This document shows positions 1 through 10,150 of a DNA stretch of 64,000 bases, piece by piece. How positions within the stretch are numbered: the stretch's first letter is position 1; every line of letters begins with the position of its first letter. The notes under the pieces were generated by a model. It was given only the letters and a program-made list of their open reading frames with translations, made no database searches and had not been told where the DNA came from. This DNA comes from Trachythela sp. YZ-2020 (lineage: Eukaryota > Cnidaria > Anthozoa > Malacalcyonacea > Clavulariidae): the NCBI GenBank assembly GCA_016169945.1, contig JADLSH010000282.1:248001-312000 (forward strand), given 5' to 3'. The position numbers were made by a program, and so were the translations under genes.

Positions 1-269
1 ACAAAATAGACGACGATTTCTGGAGGAGGAGTTTTTTACTTCGCAAATACAAAGTAGAGCATAATACTAGAAATACATACATGCAGCAACCCCTCGCATT
101 TTTAAACCGAACGATGGGAAATTACCAGTGGAGACTGTAGCAGCAAAGTATAAGGATAAATACAAGATGGATTTAGAATAATGGAAAGGTGCGTTTGTGT
201 GCAGTTTCCTTCGTTCATAAACTATGGATGTTCTGGTGAACTAAACATTATGAATGATGACATCATATT

Positions 270-885
270 GGAATGCCAGTCAAAGCCTGGGATTTCTGCC
301 CAGTCTGGAGCATTCCAGTATATATCAAAGCCGCAATTTTCACAATTTTATGGATTTTCGGAAAGAGATTGTGGGAAGGGTTCGAAGGTATGGAGTTCAA
401 ATTTGAGAGTACATTTAAAGAAGGACTGCATTCAAATGAAATTGTGACAGAGCAGATTCGATGGTCATTTCAGGGAAAGGCGAAAAGTACAGTCGTCGGA
501 TTTGGTACAGAGACATCATTAGAGGACGTGTTTGTCGCAACTGAACCAGTTTTAATGCGAAAGTTTTGCTGAATTAATCACTGCTGCCAGATATGGGGAA
601 AAGAGGCATACATTAGTAATGAAGCCAAGTATGTAGGGCGAGCACATCAGTTGGTAGTCGAAGACCCTGGGGAAGTGCCCAGGGCATTCCGGATGGTCCA
701 CCCAAATGGTTTAGCCAGATGGTTCAAGAGGTCAAAGCAATGGCCTCTACCTCTGGGAGTAAACAAAGTGAACAGACTGGCAGGGGGTGGAGAGCTGGAA
801 ACCGGGAAACAAGGGGTCTAGAAGAGATCCCCCGTTTGTTACCGTTGTGGTCAAGCTGGTCACTTAAAGATCGGTTGTCGAAATA
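270..885 (+). pseudogene. gag pseudogene of gypsy element 1 (capsid part and CCHC zinc knuckle)
   Basis: Gag forms the retrotransposon capsid. A capsid-like segment at about 420-550 reads with the pattern EQIRWSFQGKA, typical of gypsy Gag. At 834-881 another frame gives a CX2CX4HX4C knuckle (CYRC, then GQAGH, then four residues to C) that would bind nucleic acid. The capsid part and the knuckle are in different frames with stops between them, so at least two indels have accumulated. The start is not preserved. Confidence 0.7.
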
Positions 886-959
886 CCCCAACGAATGGGA
901 ACTCTTTGGGGAAATGGCGGGAAAACGGGAATCAACCTTTGAAGAGGGGCGGTATACCT

Positions 960-1140
960 TTCTTGCAGTATATCTCAGTTAATATATCATTTCCAGAAAA
1001 TGAGGCGGGTGCATACGAAGAAATGACAACTTTTGCCCTGCTTGTGCCTAATACAGCATACAATCAGGGAGTTCCAGCTGTTATTGGTACTAATTTGTTG
1101 AGGCACTATGCTAGTAAATATGATCGTCTGAGCAAGACAG
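960..1140 (+). pseudogene. Retropepsin remnant of gypsy element 1
   Basis: The translated segment contains FALLVPNTAYN followed by VPAVIGTNLL, which matches the C-terminal half of gypsy aspartic proteases (hydrophobic-ILGTN-like motif). The active-site D-T/S-G segment is absent between the zinc knuckle and this piece, so the catalytic half seems deleted. The protease would have cut the Gag-Pol polyprotein. No function can remain. Confidence 0.6.
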
Positions 1141-1289
1141 AGAGAAGCCAACGACGGCCTCCCCAGCGTGGCACCGTGTTTTCCAAGCAAATGTGACACA
1201 CAAAAAATTTTGCCAAAGAGAAAGTGGTCAGCCAAAGATCAATTCCACACTCCACCACCTATTAACAGTTGGTGCTCATGAATCCATTG

Positions 1290-1665
1290 TTGTCTGGGCT
1301 TATGTAATTCTACTGCAGGGTTTAGGTGCAAAGCCATGGTAGAGGCCACTGTCACTTCAAGATTACCTCCAGATGTAGTGGTCACACCATCGCTAGTTTG
1401 TTTGGCTCCTGGGAAAATCGACCTGCAAAATACCTGTGGAAATCACAAATAACTCAGGTTTACCTATTACTCTACCACCGAAAATTGTTACTGGTGAATT
1501 GCATCTGGTGTCAGAAGTGGTGAATGTGGGAAGCATGCCGGAGAGATCACCAACTCAAGGTGATGATTGCTCGGTTAACGTGGAGCATACGCCCTTACGG
1601 AAACACAAGAGAGGAAAGTCAAACATTGTTGAAGGAGATAGACTATATCTTCGCAAAGAGTAATA
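1290..1665 (+). pseudogene. Protease-RT linker region of gypsy element 1
   Basis: This stretch translates, with a frameshift near 1435, into a linker with EITNNSGLPITLPPK and a GELH motif, as found between protease and RT in many metazoan gypsy elements. It has no catalytic role. It connects the protease remnant to the RT piece that starts near 1690. Confidence 0.5.
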
Positions 1666-1688
1666 ATGACTTGGGCTGCACTTTATAA

Positions 1689-2032
1689 GTGCAGCATGGA
1701 ATTAAGCTGACAGGTGACAAGCCTGTAAAGCAACCATGTCAGAGAGTCCCACCACGACAGTTGGACGAATTTCGTGAAGCAGTGAAAGATATGCTCGAGG
1801 CTGGTGTCATCAGGGAATCCAAGAGTCCCTACTCTTCCCCTGTTGTACTTGTCCGTAAAAAGGACAAAGGTTTGAGAAAACAATCAAAGACGCATACCCA
1901 ATCCCGCGTATTAAGGAGACACTGGAAGCTCTCCAAGGGGCAAAATGGTTTTGCACCCTTGATCTTCAGAGTGGATACCTGGAGGTCGAGGTGGCCGAAA
2001 AGGACAGAGAGAAGACCGGAATGACAACATCC

Positions 2033-2069
<37 letters not shown>

Positions 2070-2931
2070 TTTATTCAATAAGATCCACAAAGTGGCTCTT
2101 CCCCTATTGAAGACTACAGTATATACAAATATAGTTTACTTAGCATAAATACATTAGATTATATTATATTATATTATATTATATTATAGAAATACGTTAT
2201 ATAACTTATATTATATTATTTACAAGATAAAAAAGAGAGAGAAGAAATGCTAAAAACGTTGTTAATGTACATATTATTACTGTACACCTCACTCGATTGA
2301 ATAATAACATCCTTCGGTTTATTTGAATTTAATCGTATGCCGTTTGGGCTAACAAATGCCTCGGCAACATTCCAACGATTAATGGAGCGTTGTCTGGGGG
2401 ATTTGAATTTGAAGACCTGTAGTGTATTTAGATGATATTGTCGTGTTTGGGAAGATTTTGCAAGAGACATTATAACGATTAGAAGCTGTCTTGAAGCGAC
2501 TTGGTAAGTTTGGGCTGAAATTGAAGCCCTCAAAATGTAACCTTTTCTTTAAAGAAATTCCATTATTGGGGCATATTGTCTCAGATAAAGGGGTGGCCCC
2601 TGATCCAAGCAAAATTGAATCGGTTACAGACTGGTTGTCCCATCCACCCTCACCATCCATTGAACTGCGAACCTTTTGGGAATTTGCTTGGTATTACCGC
2701 TCATTCATACAGGATTTTGCGGCCATTGCCCAACACCTATACCAACTTTTGGGTGGCCGAACTGGAACTAAGAAACCAATGCCACTGTGGACCTATGACT
2801 GTCAACAAGCATTTGCATTACTAATTTTTAAACTTACCCAACCACCTATCCTTGCTTACCCCAATTTCACCCAACCATTTATACTACACATTGATGCAAG
2901 TGGTAGCGCCTTGGTGCTACACTCGGTGTAA
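1689..2931 (+). pseudogene. Reverse transcriptase of gypsy element 1, interrupted
   Basis: RNA-dependent DNA polymerase of a gypsy element. N-terminal RT signatures (GVIRESKSPYSSPVVLVRKKD) occur at 1797-1870, followed by a frameshift. After the insertion at 2035-2305 the frame resumes with PFGLTNASATFQRL (about 2340-2385) and the catalytic box YLDDIVVFG (about 2425-2455). The 2491-2931 piece holds thumb and connection motifs (LKPSKCNLF, LGHIVS, FWEFAWYYRSFI) and the RNase H start with HIDASGSA at about 2888-2911. Several stops and shifts make it a pseudogene. It is truncated at its 3' edge by the LINE insertion near 2919. Confidence 0.85.
2035..2305 (-). mobile_element. 5'-truncated LINE 3' end with TAA tail and 9-bp TSD
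   Basis: A 271-bp insertion inside the gypsy RT is flanked by the direct repeat aacatcctt at 2026-2034 and 2306-2314. Read on the minus strand it ends in GATCTTATTGAATAAATCA followed by a run of ATT units, the usual 3' UTR and tail of a non-LTR element here. Its inner 5' edge carries attattcaatcgagtgag, also seen in the tRNA-like repeats at 3.5-4.0 kb. Confidence 0.75.
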
Positions 2932-3610
2932 CGAGTTCAGCAGATGTGTGATTTCCGTTATAAACTGGATAATTGACTTTTTGTCCGGAAGGAAGCAGCA
3001 TGTCAAAATAGGTGGGTTTTTCTCGGATTGGTTATCAGTAGATGGCGGGGTACCCCAGGGGACAGTGCTGAGTGCTTGGTCCTATACTTTTCCTAATTAT
3101 GATAAACAATCTGGTTATTGATCATGATCGACGATGGAAATTTGTTGATGATACAATTAATAACGGAGAGCAAGGGAGGATGCAATCCCTTGTCAATGAA
3201 ATAAACAACTGGTGTATAAAGAACGACATGAAACTTATGCAATCCAAGTGTAAAGATATGATCATCTCTATTGCGCATGAACATCCAAGACTAGATCCAA
3301 TCTTTATAGAGAACCACGAACTTCTCCCTGTAGTTTCGGCAAAAATTCTTGGCACATACATCTCTGTAGACCTTAAATGGAATACTGACATAACCCACAT
3401 CATATTCAAGGCTTCAAAGCGCCTTTATTTCTTACGCCTACTAAAACGGGCTGGCCTTGATCAAGCATCACTTTTAACTTTTAAGATTTTGTTGGCATCT
3501 CACTCGATTGAATAATAATTAAAGGGTTGTGTAGATGGAAGATTATTGAGTGTAAATTGTATACATTTATTAGACCTAACCAGGAACAGCTGCGAAAAAT
3601 ACAACTACAG

Positions 3611-3682
3611 GTCCCTGGCAGGAATCGAATCTGCGGCCCTGCCATTCCGGTGCAGCGCTCTAACCAACTGAGCTACAGAGTC
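3611..3682 (-). repeat. tRNA-like core of a tRNA-derived repeat, copy A
   Basis: The minus strand gives a 72-nt cloverleaf: acceptor GACTCTG/CAGGGAC (6 of 7 pairs counting a wobble), D arm GCTC/GAGC with AGTTGGTTA loop, anticodon stem CTGC/GCAG, T arm GCAG/CTGC with TTCGATT loop. Pol III A-box (TAGCTCAGTTGGT) and B-box (ATTCGATTCC) are recognisable. Position 33 is C rather than U, so a working tRNA is unlikely. Confidence 0.7.
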
Positions 3683-3835
3683 CAGTTGTCGAGCTCTAAC
3701 CACAAGTTCATGTATATATACTAGAGTACTGCCATGTTAAGTTGTGGGTAAATATAAATATTTTGTTGGCATCTCAATAATCTTCCATTCAATTATTATT
3801 CAATCGAGTGAGATGCTCTTCATTTATTATTCAAT

Positions 3836-3887
3836 TAGAGCGCTGCACCGGAATAGCAGGGCCGCAGATTCGATTCCTGCCAGGGAC
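3836..3887 (+). repeat. tRNA-like core, copy B (5' truncated)
   Basis: Only the part from the D-loop (TTAGAGC) to the acceptor 3' strand remains; it matches copy A closely from there and keeps the B-box. The left edge abuts another copy of the attattcaat motif. Confidence 0.65.
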
Positions 3888-4089
3888 CTATAATTGCATT
3901 CTTCGCAGCTGTTCCTGGTTAGGTTTAAAAAATGTATATAAATTACACTCAATAATCTTCCATCTACAAAACCCTTCAACTATTATTCAATCGAGTGAGA
4001 TGCTGACAAAATCTTGATATTTACCCCAAACTTAACATGGCAGTACCCTAGTATATATACATGAACTTGTGGTTAGAGCTCGACAACTG

Positions 4090-4165
4090 GACTCTGTATG
4101 TAGCTCAGTTGGTTAGAGCGCCGCACCGGAATCGCAGGGCCGCAGATTCAATTCCTGCCAGGGAC
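4090..4165 (+). repeat. tRNA-like core, copy C
   Basis: Same cloverleaf as copy A in the opposite orientation, with a 4-base insertion (TATG) after the acceptor strand and one change in the T loop (TTCAATT). A-box is intact. Downstream follow ttcctggttaggtc and a tail like that of the inverted copy. Confidence 0.65.
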
Positions 4166-4766
4166 CTATAGTTGCATTTTTTGCACCGTTCCTGGTTAGG
4201 TCTAATATGTGTATATAATTTACACTCAATAATCTTCCATCTACAAAACCCTTCAATCACTTTTAACTGTCTACACTACCTGTATAAGATCCGTCCTTGA
4301 ATACGGCTGCCAAACTTGGAACTTTCACGCTGCCCAATATCTTTCTGATGATGTTGAGCGTATCCAAAAGCATGCCTTAAAAATAATTCATCCCGAACTA
4401 TCCTACAGGAAGGCCTTGGAAACTACTTTGCGTCCACAAAGACGAGATGAACTTTGTAGATCCCATTTTAAAAACAGGCTAACCCAAATCATAAATTACA
4501 CTATCTCCTTCCCGAAAAACGCAATAACAATCTTAGAAATAATGACAATTTTACGCACGTTCAGTGCTGTACTTATCGTTTTAAAAATAGCTATATACCA
4601 AGTAGTGTACAGACCTTTAATGACTTTTAATAATCTCTAGATTGTAATTTAACAATTTGTAAATATCTTCCTTTTTAACTAATCTTATTTAAACCATGTA
4701 AACTGAGCAATTCAGCTCTCTAGCTGCAAATCGGTTTTTAGATAATAATAATAATAATAATAATAA

Positions 4767-6400
4767 TACCAGATGCAAGGTGAAAAGCAAAGAGTAATAG
4801 CATATGGAAGTCGAACTTTGAGCCCAGCCGAACGGAATTATTGTGCTTACCGACAGGAGTTCTGAGCATTAAAATGATCAGTGACCGAGAAGTTCATGAC
4901 TATTTGTACGAACGCCGCTTTCACATATTAGCGACTTTAAGATATGCTAAATCTACGACGCGGACGTGACGAAAAACAGTCGCTATACTCACAGTTTCAG
5001 CTACACGGGTAAAAACTATGGACTGAATATCACCAGGTGAGTGTTCCAGCCGTAGAAGTCATTTGTGCTACAGAAACCGTAAGTGAGGATATTTTCGAAC
5101 CCCCGATTAACATTCAAACCAGTAATGGTGGATTTCCTAGTATCACCGCGGTAGAGTGGCCAAATCTGCAGAAAGACGATCCCCATTTATCGTGTTCTCG
5201 ATATCCTATGTGGAAACCAACCGTGGCCGATAAACTTATTCGATGAACCGATCGAGGTAAGGCAGATGCTGCAGGAAAAAGATCGGTTGCTCATAAAGGA
5301 TAACATCTTCTATCGTGTGCGGAAACTAGAAACAGGCGAACAAAATTAACTGGGGTTACCGATTAAACTGAGGCTCAAAGCCCTACATGGCTTGCATGAC
5401 GAAATTGGACACCTCGGGGTGGATCGATCTCTCGATTTGGCGCGATCGCGGTTTTACTGGCCTGGAATGGCAAGAGATATCAAGGCCTGCGTCACCGAGT
5501 GTGAAAGTTGTATCAAGCGCAAGGCTCCTTCATCAAAAGCGCCAATGGTCTCCATTACAACAACAGAGCCAATGGAACTATTGGCGATAGATTTCCTGAG
5601 TTTGGAACGGGGAAAGGGCGGATTCGAAAATATATTAGTGGTGACGGACAGCTTTACAAAGTAGAGTTGGACTTTTCCCACGAAAAACCAAAAGGTAAAT
5701 ACAGTTGCAGCCGTGTTTTAGGAGAAAGTAATTTCAAACTACGGATTTCCACATAGGCTACACTCGGATCAAGGACAGGACTTCGAGTCTAAAGTAATCA
5801 GCGACTTTTGCAAGATGGCAAAGATTGACTCAGCAAGAACAACCCCATACAACCCGCAAGGGAACGGACAGGCTGAGAGGTTTAACTGCACCCTTTTGGA
5901 CATGCTAGCGACGTTATAATCGAGGACGGAAAACAGGCTTGGCCCGAGTATGTCTCCCCACTTGTCCATGCTTACAATTGTACAAAGCACAGCACGATCT
6001 GATATGCACCATATTTCTTAATGTTTGGTCGGAATCCTCGTCTCGCTATTTTTGATTTATGATTGATCGGGTGTGCGAGGCTAGTAAGAAACGGGCATCA
6101 ACAAACAAACGAAATTACGATGCAAATGCACGAGATTATTGTTTTTATTCCGGTGATCGATTCCTTGTGGCAATTTGAGTGTTAGGGGGAAACACAAGCT
6201 AAGCAATCGCTGGGAGGATAATGAGCATCGCGTAATTGAGAAAATGGATAACTTGCCAGTATACAAGGTGAAGTCAGAAGAAACTGGTCGATTGCGATAC
6301 TACACCAAAACCTTTTGTTGCCAGTTCTTGCATTTGAAGAAGATAACGAAACGTTCTCAACGGAGCACACAGAATTCGATGTAATGGTGAGCACGGGACC
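4767..6400 (+). pseudogene. RNase H end and integrase of gypsy element 1
   Basis: Starts with the RNase H continuation (RVIAYGSRTLSPAERNY, 4790-4850). The integrase begins near 5392 with an HHCC zinc-binding module (HDEIGH then CESC at about 5500-5512), then catalytic Asp in LLAIDFLSLE (5579-5608), a VTDSFTK segment, second Asp in HSDQGQDF (5762-5785) and Glu in NGQAERFN (5861-5885). The DDE triad is present but spread over frames with stops and a frameshift near 5660. The C-terminal tail runs to about 6400. Integrase would have joined element cDNA to the host chromosome. Confidence 0.8.
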
Positions 6401-6663
6401 GTCTAGTAATTTATCAGAACAGGAAAACAGCCCTATACCTGATGGCGAAGCAATGTAGACTAATGATGAATATCAGGACGACGAAAATGTGACACATCCG
6501 GACGTCCAGACCGCCCGAACGTTATAATTTTCACCATGAGATGTCTTACGAAAGTGCACATGTTATCGTCGCTTGTTATCATACCAACCAAATAATCATT
6601 AAAGAGTTGCTTAGGGATTGGCTTAACGAACCATCTGACTCGATGTCGGGACGACATTCTCCA

Positions 6664-6675
6664 TGAGGGGGGACT
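6664..6675 (+). promoter_or_regulatory. Polypurine tract of gypsy element 1
   Basis: The purine run gaggggggac lies directly upstream of a TGTAG start, as expected for the primer of plus-strand synthesis next to a 3' LTR. Confidence 0.55.
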
Positions 6676-6676
6676 A

Positions 6677-6911
6677 TGTAGTAGTGTAGCCAGAGGCCGG
6701 GAACTAGGTAAAAATGGACTTACCCTCCCTTCCCTGGGAGCAGCAAGTGACAGACGGCGTGTTTTGTTGAGACAAGATAGTTTATATTTTGTAGTTTATA
6801 TTCACTTATCATTGCGTTTAAAGTCTATATTTTGTGATAATAAATCAACGCTGAAGCTCTTTCAACGTATAATTGTGTGTGGAGTATTCCTCGTAGCAAT
6901 AAGGCGCTACA
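6677..6911 (+). repeat. Putative 3' LTR of gypsy element 1
   Basis: Begins with TGTAGTAGTG right after the polypurine tract and ends with GGCGCTACA, so the ends form the inverted TGTAG/CTACA pair typical of LTRs. Length 235 bp. The partner 5' LTR is outside the window, so the end point is inferred. Confidence 0.5.
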
Positions 6912-7098
6912 CATGTATTTCTAGTGGTAAAATATGCACTTCAATTCCGACATTTATTTCCGCAAACAAATTGGTAGACGGACTGGGTATTAAACACCGT
7001 CCGAGAAGAATTTAATTATATTTTCAATGTATTTATGTTCATTGTGTATTAATACGCAATCTTAGAATTTAATAAAGTGTTACTATTTTCATAATTCC

Positions 7099-7166
<68 letters not shown>

Positions 7167-7310
7167 TACTGTGCACAACGGCTATGCAATTATTACATTG
7201 CATAGACGTAGGCTAACCAATTGAAGCTTTCTCTTCGCATTATTATTTCACATCTGTATCGCAAAGTAACTAAAGATTCAAAAGATTATTTGCCAACCGC
7301 ACAAGTCCCA
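6912..7310. other. No gene seen; contains an ATT microsatellite
   Basis: Besides an ATT/TTA run at 7098-7162, which probably marks the tail of another truncated minus-strand LINE, I see no coding signal. Confidence 0.6.
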
Positions 7311-7682
7311 GGGCGCGTTCCATTTACACGGTCAAACAGGTCAGATCGGTCTAATTGTTGAATGAAAGTTTGGATAAAAAAATTGGATTAAATAATTTTC
7401 CTGATTGATCATCTTATTCAAAACATTCAATTGTATTCACTCATTTATGTATGCCTTACTTTTGTAATTAGTGTGACTATTGTAATTTAAATTTTTCATG
7501 TAATTTTGAATATTTATATCTTCGTCCCTCCAGGACGTCCCTCTGGCGTAGTTATATAAAGTTTTACCATACCATACCAAATCAATACCATTTTCAAAAA
7601 ATCTGGACCAGATCTTTCCATGAATATAGAAACAGAAATTCTGGTCTGACCGGTCTGACCATTAAATGGAAAGCGCCCCTAG
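7311..7682. mobile_element. MITE-like element with GGGCGC TIRs and an internal LINE-like tail
   Basis: The left end (agggcgcgttccattta followed by a GGTCAAAC motif) is the inverted counterpart of the right end (attaaatggaaagcgcccct preceded by GGTCTGAC motifs), giving imperfect TIRs of roughly 35 bp. The interior at about 7500-7590 resembles a LINE 3' UTR ending in repeated accatacc. I could not define a clear TSD. Confidence 0.55.
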
Positions 7683-7750
7683 AGCTAGATCAAAATTGAT
7701 TAATTTTACTTTAAGCTATGAAATATATATTTGAGACGTCTTTTCATAAC

Positions 7751-8935
7751 CTAAAATTCGCACTGGGATTTTGAAATATAAACAGAAAAATATACTACCT
7801 TCTTCAACTTTTCATCATCCATTGCTTTCAAAATCTGGATTTTCGTCCGATGTTTAATGGACTTCTTTAACTCCAGCTTGAGAATATCCATGATCTCATT
7901 ATTGCCACATCTCAATTCATTGTCTTTCCTTATGGCAACGTTAAACTTCAGTAATGTTCGAACAACGGCCGTATGACCTTTATAACAAGCTACCCTAAGA
8001 GGAGAACGGGAAAAAATATCGCGTTCATTTAAATCTTCCAACGCTCCATGTTGGAGAAGGTATTCAACGATTAAGCTGCTTCCATTTTCACAAGCACAAT
8101 ATAGAACAGTTTTTACGCCATCAGTGTCTCTATAACTTGTCACCTCAGCGCCATGCTCAACTAAATATTTGACCATTTTCAGTGAGCCAGATCTGACAGC
8201 AAAGTGAAGAGGAGTTTCATTCTCCTTGTCTTTACAATTCACATCCGCACCAAGTTCAACAAAATATTTGGCCATTTCCAGTGATTTAGATTTGACAGCA
8301 TAGTGAAACGCAGTTCTATTCCTCCGATCTTTCAAATTCACATCAACACCATGTTCGACGAAATATTTGAAAATTTCCGGTGAATCAGATTCTGCCGCAA
8401 AGTGAAGAGCAGTTTTGTAATCAACGGTTTTACATTTTACATCCGCTCCACGTTCAACTAAATATTCGACAATCTCATGTGATTTAGATTCTGCTGCAAA
8501 ATGAAGAGCAGTTTTCTCATCAGAGGCTTTACAATTCACATCAGCACCATGTTCAACTAAATATTTGACCATTCCGAGTGAGCCACATGTGACAGCACGG
8601 TGAAGTGGAGTGTCACTCAAACGGTCTTTACAATTCACATCTGCGCCATGTTCAATTAAACATTTGACCATTTCCAGTAAGTCAGATCTGACAGCATAAT
8701 AAAGAGCAGTTCTATCCTTCCCGTTTCCACAATTGACATCCGCACCATGTTCAACTAAATATTTCACAATATCTAAGGAGCGAGATTTGACAGCATAGTG
8801 AAGAACTGTCGTGTTTGACCAATCCTTTTCATTAATATCAGTACCATTTTCAACTAACTCTTTTACCTTCTGAAAATTTCCTCTTTCAGCTGCTCCGAAA
8901 ATTCGTAACATATTTTCGTATCTAGATAAAGACAA
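7751..8935 (-). CDS. Ankyrin-repeat protein, probable internal exon
   Basis: A 394-codon open frame, the only long undamaged non-transposon frame here. It encodes about ten ankyrin repeats, seen as recurring TALHFA/TPLHRA helices, VKYLVEHGADVN turns and G-x-L-x-M-V spacings of about 33 residues. Ankyrin arrays bind proteins; no catalytic or membrane segment is visible. The true exon may be shorter: a pyrimidine-rich acceptor (gtctttatctag) ends at 8922 and a donor (AAG/GTAGTA) lies at 7799/7798, so both ends of the open frame may be intronic. Codon use is intact, unlike its surroundings. It could be a host gene exon, or a member of the multicopy ankyrin families common in cnidarians. Confidence 0.8.
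   Translation of the reverse strand: MSLSRYENMLRIFGAAERGNFQKVKELVENGTDINEKDWSNTTVLHYAVKSRSLDIVKYLVEHGADVNCGNGKDRTALYYAVRSDLLEMVKCLIEHGADVNCKDRLSDTPLHRAVTCGSLGMVKYLVEHGADVNCKASDEKTALHFAAESKSHEIVEYLVERGADVKCKTVDYKTALHFAAESDSPEIFKYFVEHGVDVNLKDRRNRTAFHYAVKSKSLEMAKYFVELGADVNCKDKENETPLHFAVRSGSLKMVKYLVEHGAEVTSYRDTDGVKTVLYCACENGSSLIVEYLLQHGALEDLNERDIFSRSPLRVACYKGHTAVVRTLLKFNVAIRKDNELRCGNNEIMDILKLELKKSIKHRTKIQILKAMDDEKLKKVVYFSVYISKSQCEF
7798..7804 (-). promoter_or_regulatory. Possible 5' splice donor of the ankyrin exon
   Basis: Minus strand reads AAG followed by GTAGTA just after the last charged segment (MDDEKLKK); the remaining residues to the stop look like intron translation. Confidence 0.45.
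8920..8935 (-). promoter_or_regulatory. Possible 3' splice acceptor of the ankyrin exon
   Basis: Minus strand reads ttgtctttatctag before the first ankyrin helix. The polypyrimidine stretch plus AG is a plausible acceptor and competes with the ATG at 8935 as the real start of the coding segment. Confidence 0.45.
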
Positions 8936-9275
8936 ATATATTATATACTAATTATTTAATCTATTGACATGTTTCATTAACAAAATAACTCGCTACTGAA
9001 GACTTCGACACTATATGTATGTAGCGTATGTTACATGAAGTATTAACGTTTCTAGAACGCTACGTATTATGGGATAATATATCTTTTCATACATAGGAAA
9101 AAACATGTGGTTAGTGTAAAATAAAGCTGTATATATTTTTTTGCAGTCCGAATCCATATTCTAGGGTTTCCTGCAATCTGATTACCTACGCGAGCGGTCC
9201 GTATGAGGCTATACGAACCACGCGAGAATAGAGCCAATGTTTTGTTTTCAAAATTATATTTAAAAAAATAAAAAC
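8936..9275. other. No gene seen upstream of the ankyrin exon
   Basis: AT-rich, no open frame. A small imperfect inverted pair (cgcgagcggtccgta / tacgaaccacgcgag) lies at 9190-9230, related in sequence to the hairpin element that follows. Confidence 0.5.
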
Positions 9276-9412
9276 ATTATTTACGGCGGTCCGTATAGGG
9301 AAATATTTCCCTCGAATCTCAAAAACGTCCCTCGCCCCTGGCGGGTTCAGGCCGTTTTTGAGACCTTGGGAAATATTTCCCTATACAGACCTTCAAGCCG
9401 ATAAATAACATA
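9276..9412. mobile_element. Hairpin MITE with GGGAAATATTTCCC arms
   Basis: The left half (attatttacggcggtccgt, agggaaatatttccc, ctcaaaaacg) is mirrored in inverted order by the right half (cgtttttgag, gggaaatatttccct, gataaataac). The ~135-bp sequence folds into a long hairpin. No coding content. Confidence 0.6.
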
Positions 9413-9462
9413 TATATTTTTATTTGTCTAATTCTACAATTTCTACTCAAACACCACACTTT

Positions 9463-9475
9463 GGCGACGAGGATT
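9463..9475 (+). promoter_or_regulatory. Primer-binding-site-like motif of gypsy element 2
   Basis: tggcgacgaggat just upstream of gag resembles the tggcgacga-type primer sites of many animal gypsy elements. The same motif occurs near the start of gypsy element 3 on the minus strand. Confidence 0.5.
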
Positions 9476-9591
9476 AAAAGGAAGAACGCACATTTGACAT
9501 AAAACGGTACGAGTTAGATCCGTAAACACTTTTCAACGAAACTATGGCCGTATGCTTATCAGGATTACCAGCCCCCAAATAATTTGACACT

Positions 9592-10150
9592 GTGGGAGAA
9601 CCTGAAACACTACAACAAAGATGGACAGTTTGGCGAAGTGAATTCGAGATCTTCTGTGCCGCATCTGGGATAAAAGATGCCAAACAGCAATGTGCTTTGC
9701 TACTTCACCTCGCTGGCACTGGAATACGAGAAATTTTCCAAAGTATTCCATGGAGGAAAAGACTACAAAAAGGCCATGGATGCCCTAACTGAACATGACA
9801 AAAATACCCGCCCTAGTCCGTATCCCTGCCAACCCTATAACTGGCAGCCAGATCCCTCGAGTACCATCAAAGAAATGCCATTCAGGGACGGTGTCACAAA
9901 TGCAACAATGTTGGGCAATTGGCACGTGATTGCAGATGCAGCCCAGGTCATACATGCACAAAATGTGGCAACATTGGTCATTCGGAAATTTGTTGTAAAT
10001 CTACACCGCCTGGTAGCAAAAACCCCAAGAAAGGCTCTCGACACGACTCCTTCAAGAAAACACCCCAAAAAATCCACTCAGTACTACCTGAAGCCCCAAC
10101 AAACACTCGCAATACTGTTTCTGATGATGACGACTATTCGACTATCTGAT
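9592..10150 (+). pseudogene. gag pseudogene of gypsy element 2
   Basis: The frame opens with RWTVWRSEFEIFCAASGI and QQCALLLHLAG, which are gypsy Gag N-terminal features. A frameshift follows near 9740. At about 9955-10000 a CCHC knuckle reads CTKC, GNIGH, four residues, C. The C-terminal half is lysine-rich. Capsid function is lost because the parts lie in different frames. Confidence 0.75.

Larger units (their letters stand above)
3479..4255. repeat. Composite block of three tRNA-like repeat units with 12-bp TSD
   Basis: The block is bounded by the identical direct repeat atcacttttaac at 3467-3478 and 4256-4267, so it was inserted into the LINE as one piece. It contains one minus-strand unit and two plus-strand units of a family with a tRNA-like core, flanked by motifs such as ctcactcgattgaataata, gtagatggaagattattg and agacctaaccagg. 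The first and last units face each other, making the block partly palindromic. Confidence 0.7.
2925..4640 (+). pseudogene. LINE reverse transcriptase, C-terminal part, interrupted
   Basis: Residual RT motifs: INWIIDFLSGRKQHVKI (2960-3010), the GGVPQGTVL box (3044-3070), and LIMINNL after a frameshift (3084-3105), followed by WKFVDDT containing the catalytic VDD (about 3135-3155). After the repeat block at 3479-4255 the frame resumes with the LINE C-terminal region (VRSVLEYGCQTW-like, 4270-4330). The closest relative here is the LINE at 17.3-22.2 kb. Frameshifts and truncation make it non-functional. Confidence 0.8.
2919..4767 (+). mobile_element. LINE inserted in the gypsy RNase H region (5' truncated)
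   Basis: A non-LTR retrotransposon interrupts gypsy element 1 exactly between the RNase H start (DASGSA) and its continuation (QMQGEKQRVIAYGSRTLS at 4770). Its 3' end is a TAA microsatellite (4742-4767). It is 5' truncated within the RT and itself split by a tRNA-like repeat block at 3479-4255. Edges are approximate by a few bases. Confidence 0.8.
1..6911 (+). mobile_element. Degraded Ty3/gypsy LTR retrotransposon 1, 5' end outside the window
   Basis: Pieces of one gypsy element follow each other in canonical order on the plus strand: gag with CCHC knuckle, protease remnant, protease-RT linker, reverse transcriptase, RNase H start, integrase, polypurine tract, 3' LTR. It is interrupted by a LINE 3' fragment (2035-2305) and by a larger LINE (about 2919-4767) inside the RNase H start; the reading resumes across both. 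Frameshifts and stops occur in every domain, so it is inactive. The 5' LTR is not in the window. Confidence 0.85.

Noticed and set aside
3611..4165. Functional tRNA genes
   Set aside because: Cloverleaf is present but position 33 is C, copies are truncated or carry insertions, and they are embedded in mobile repeat units.
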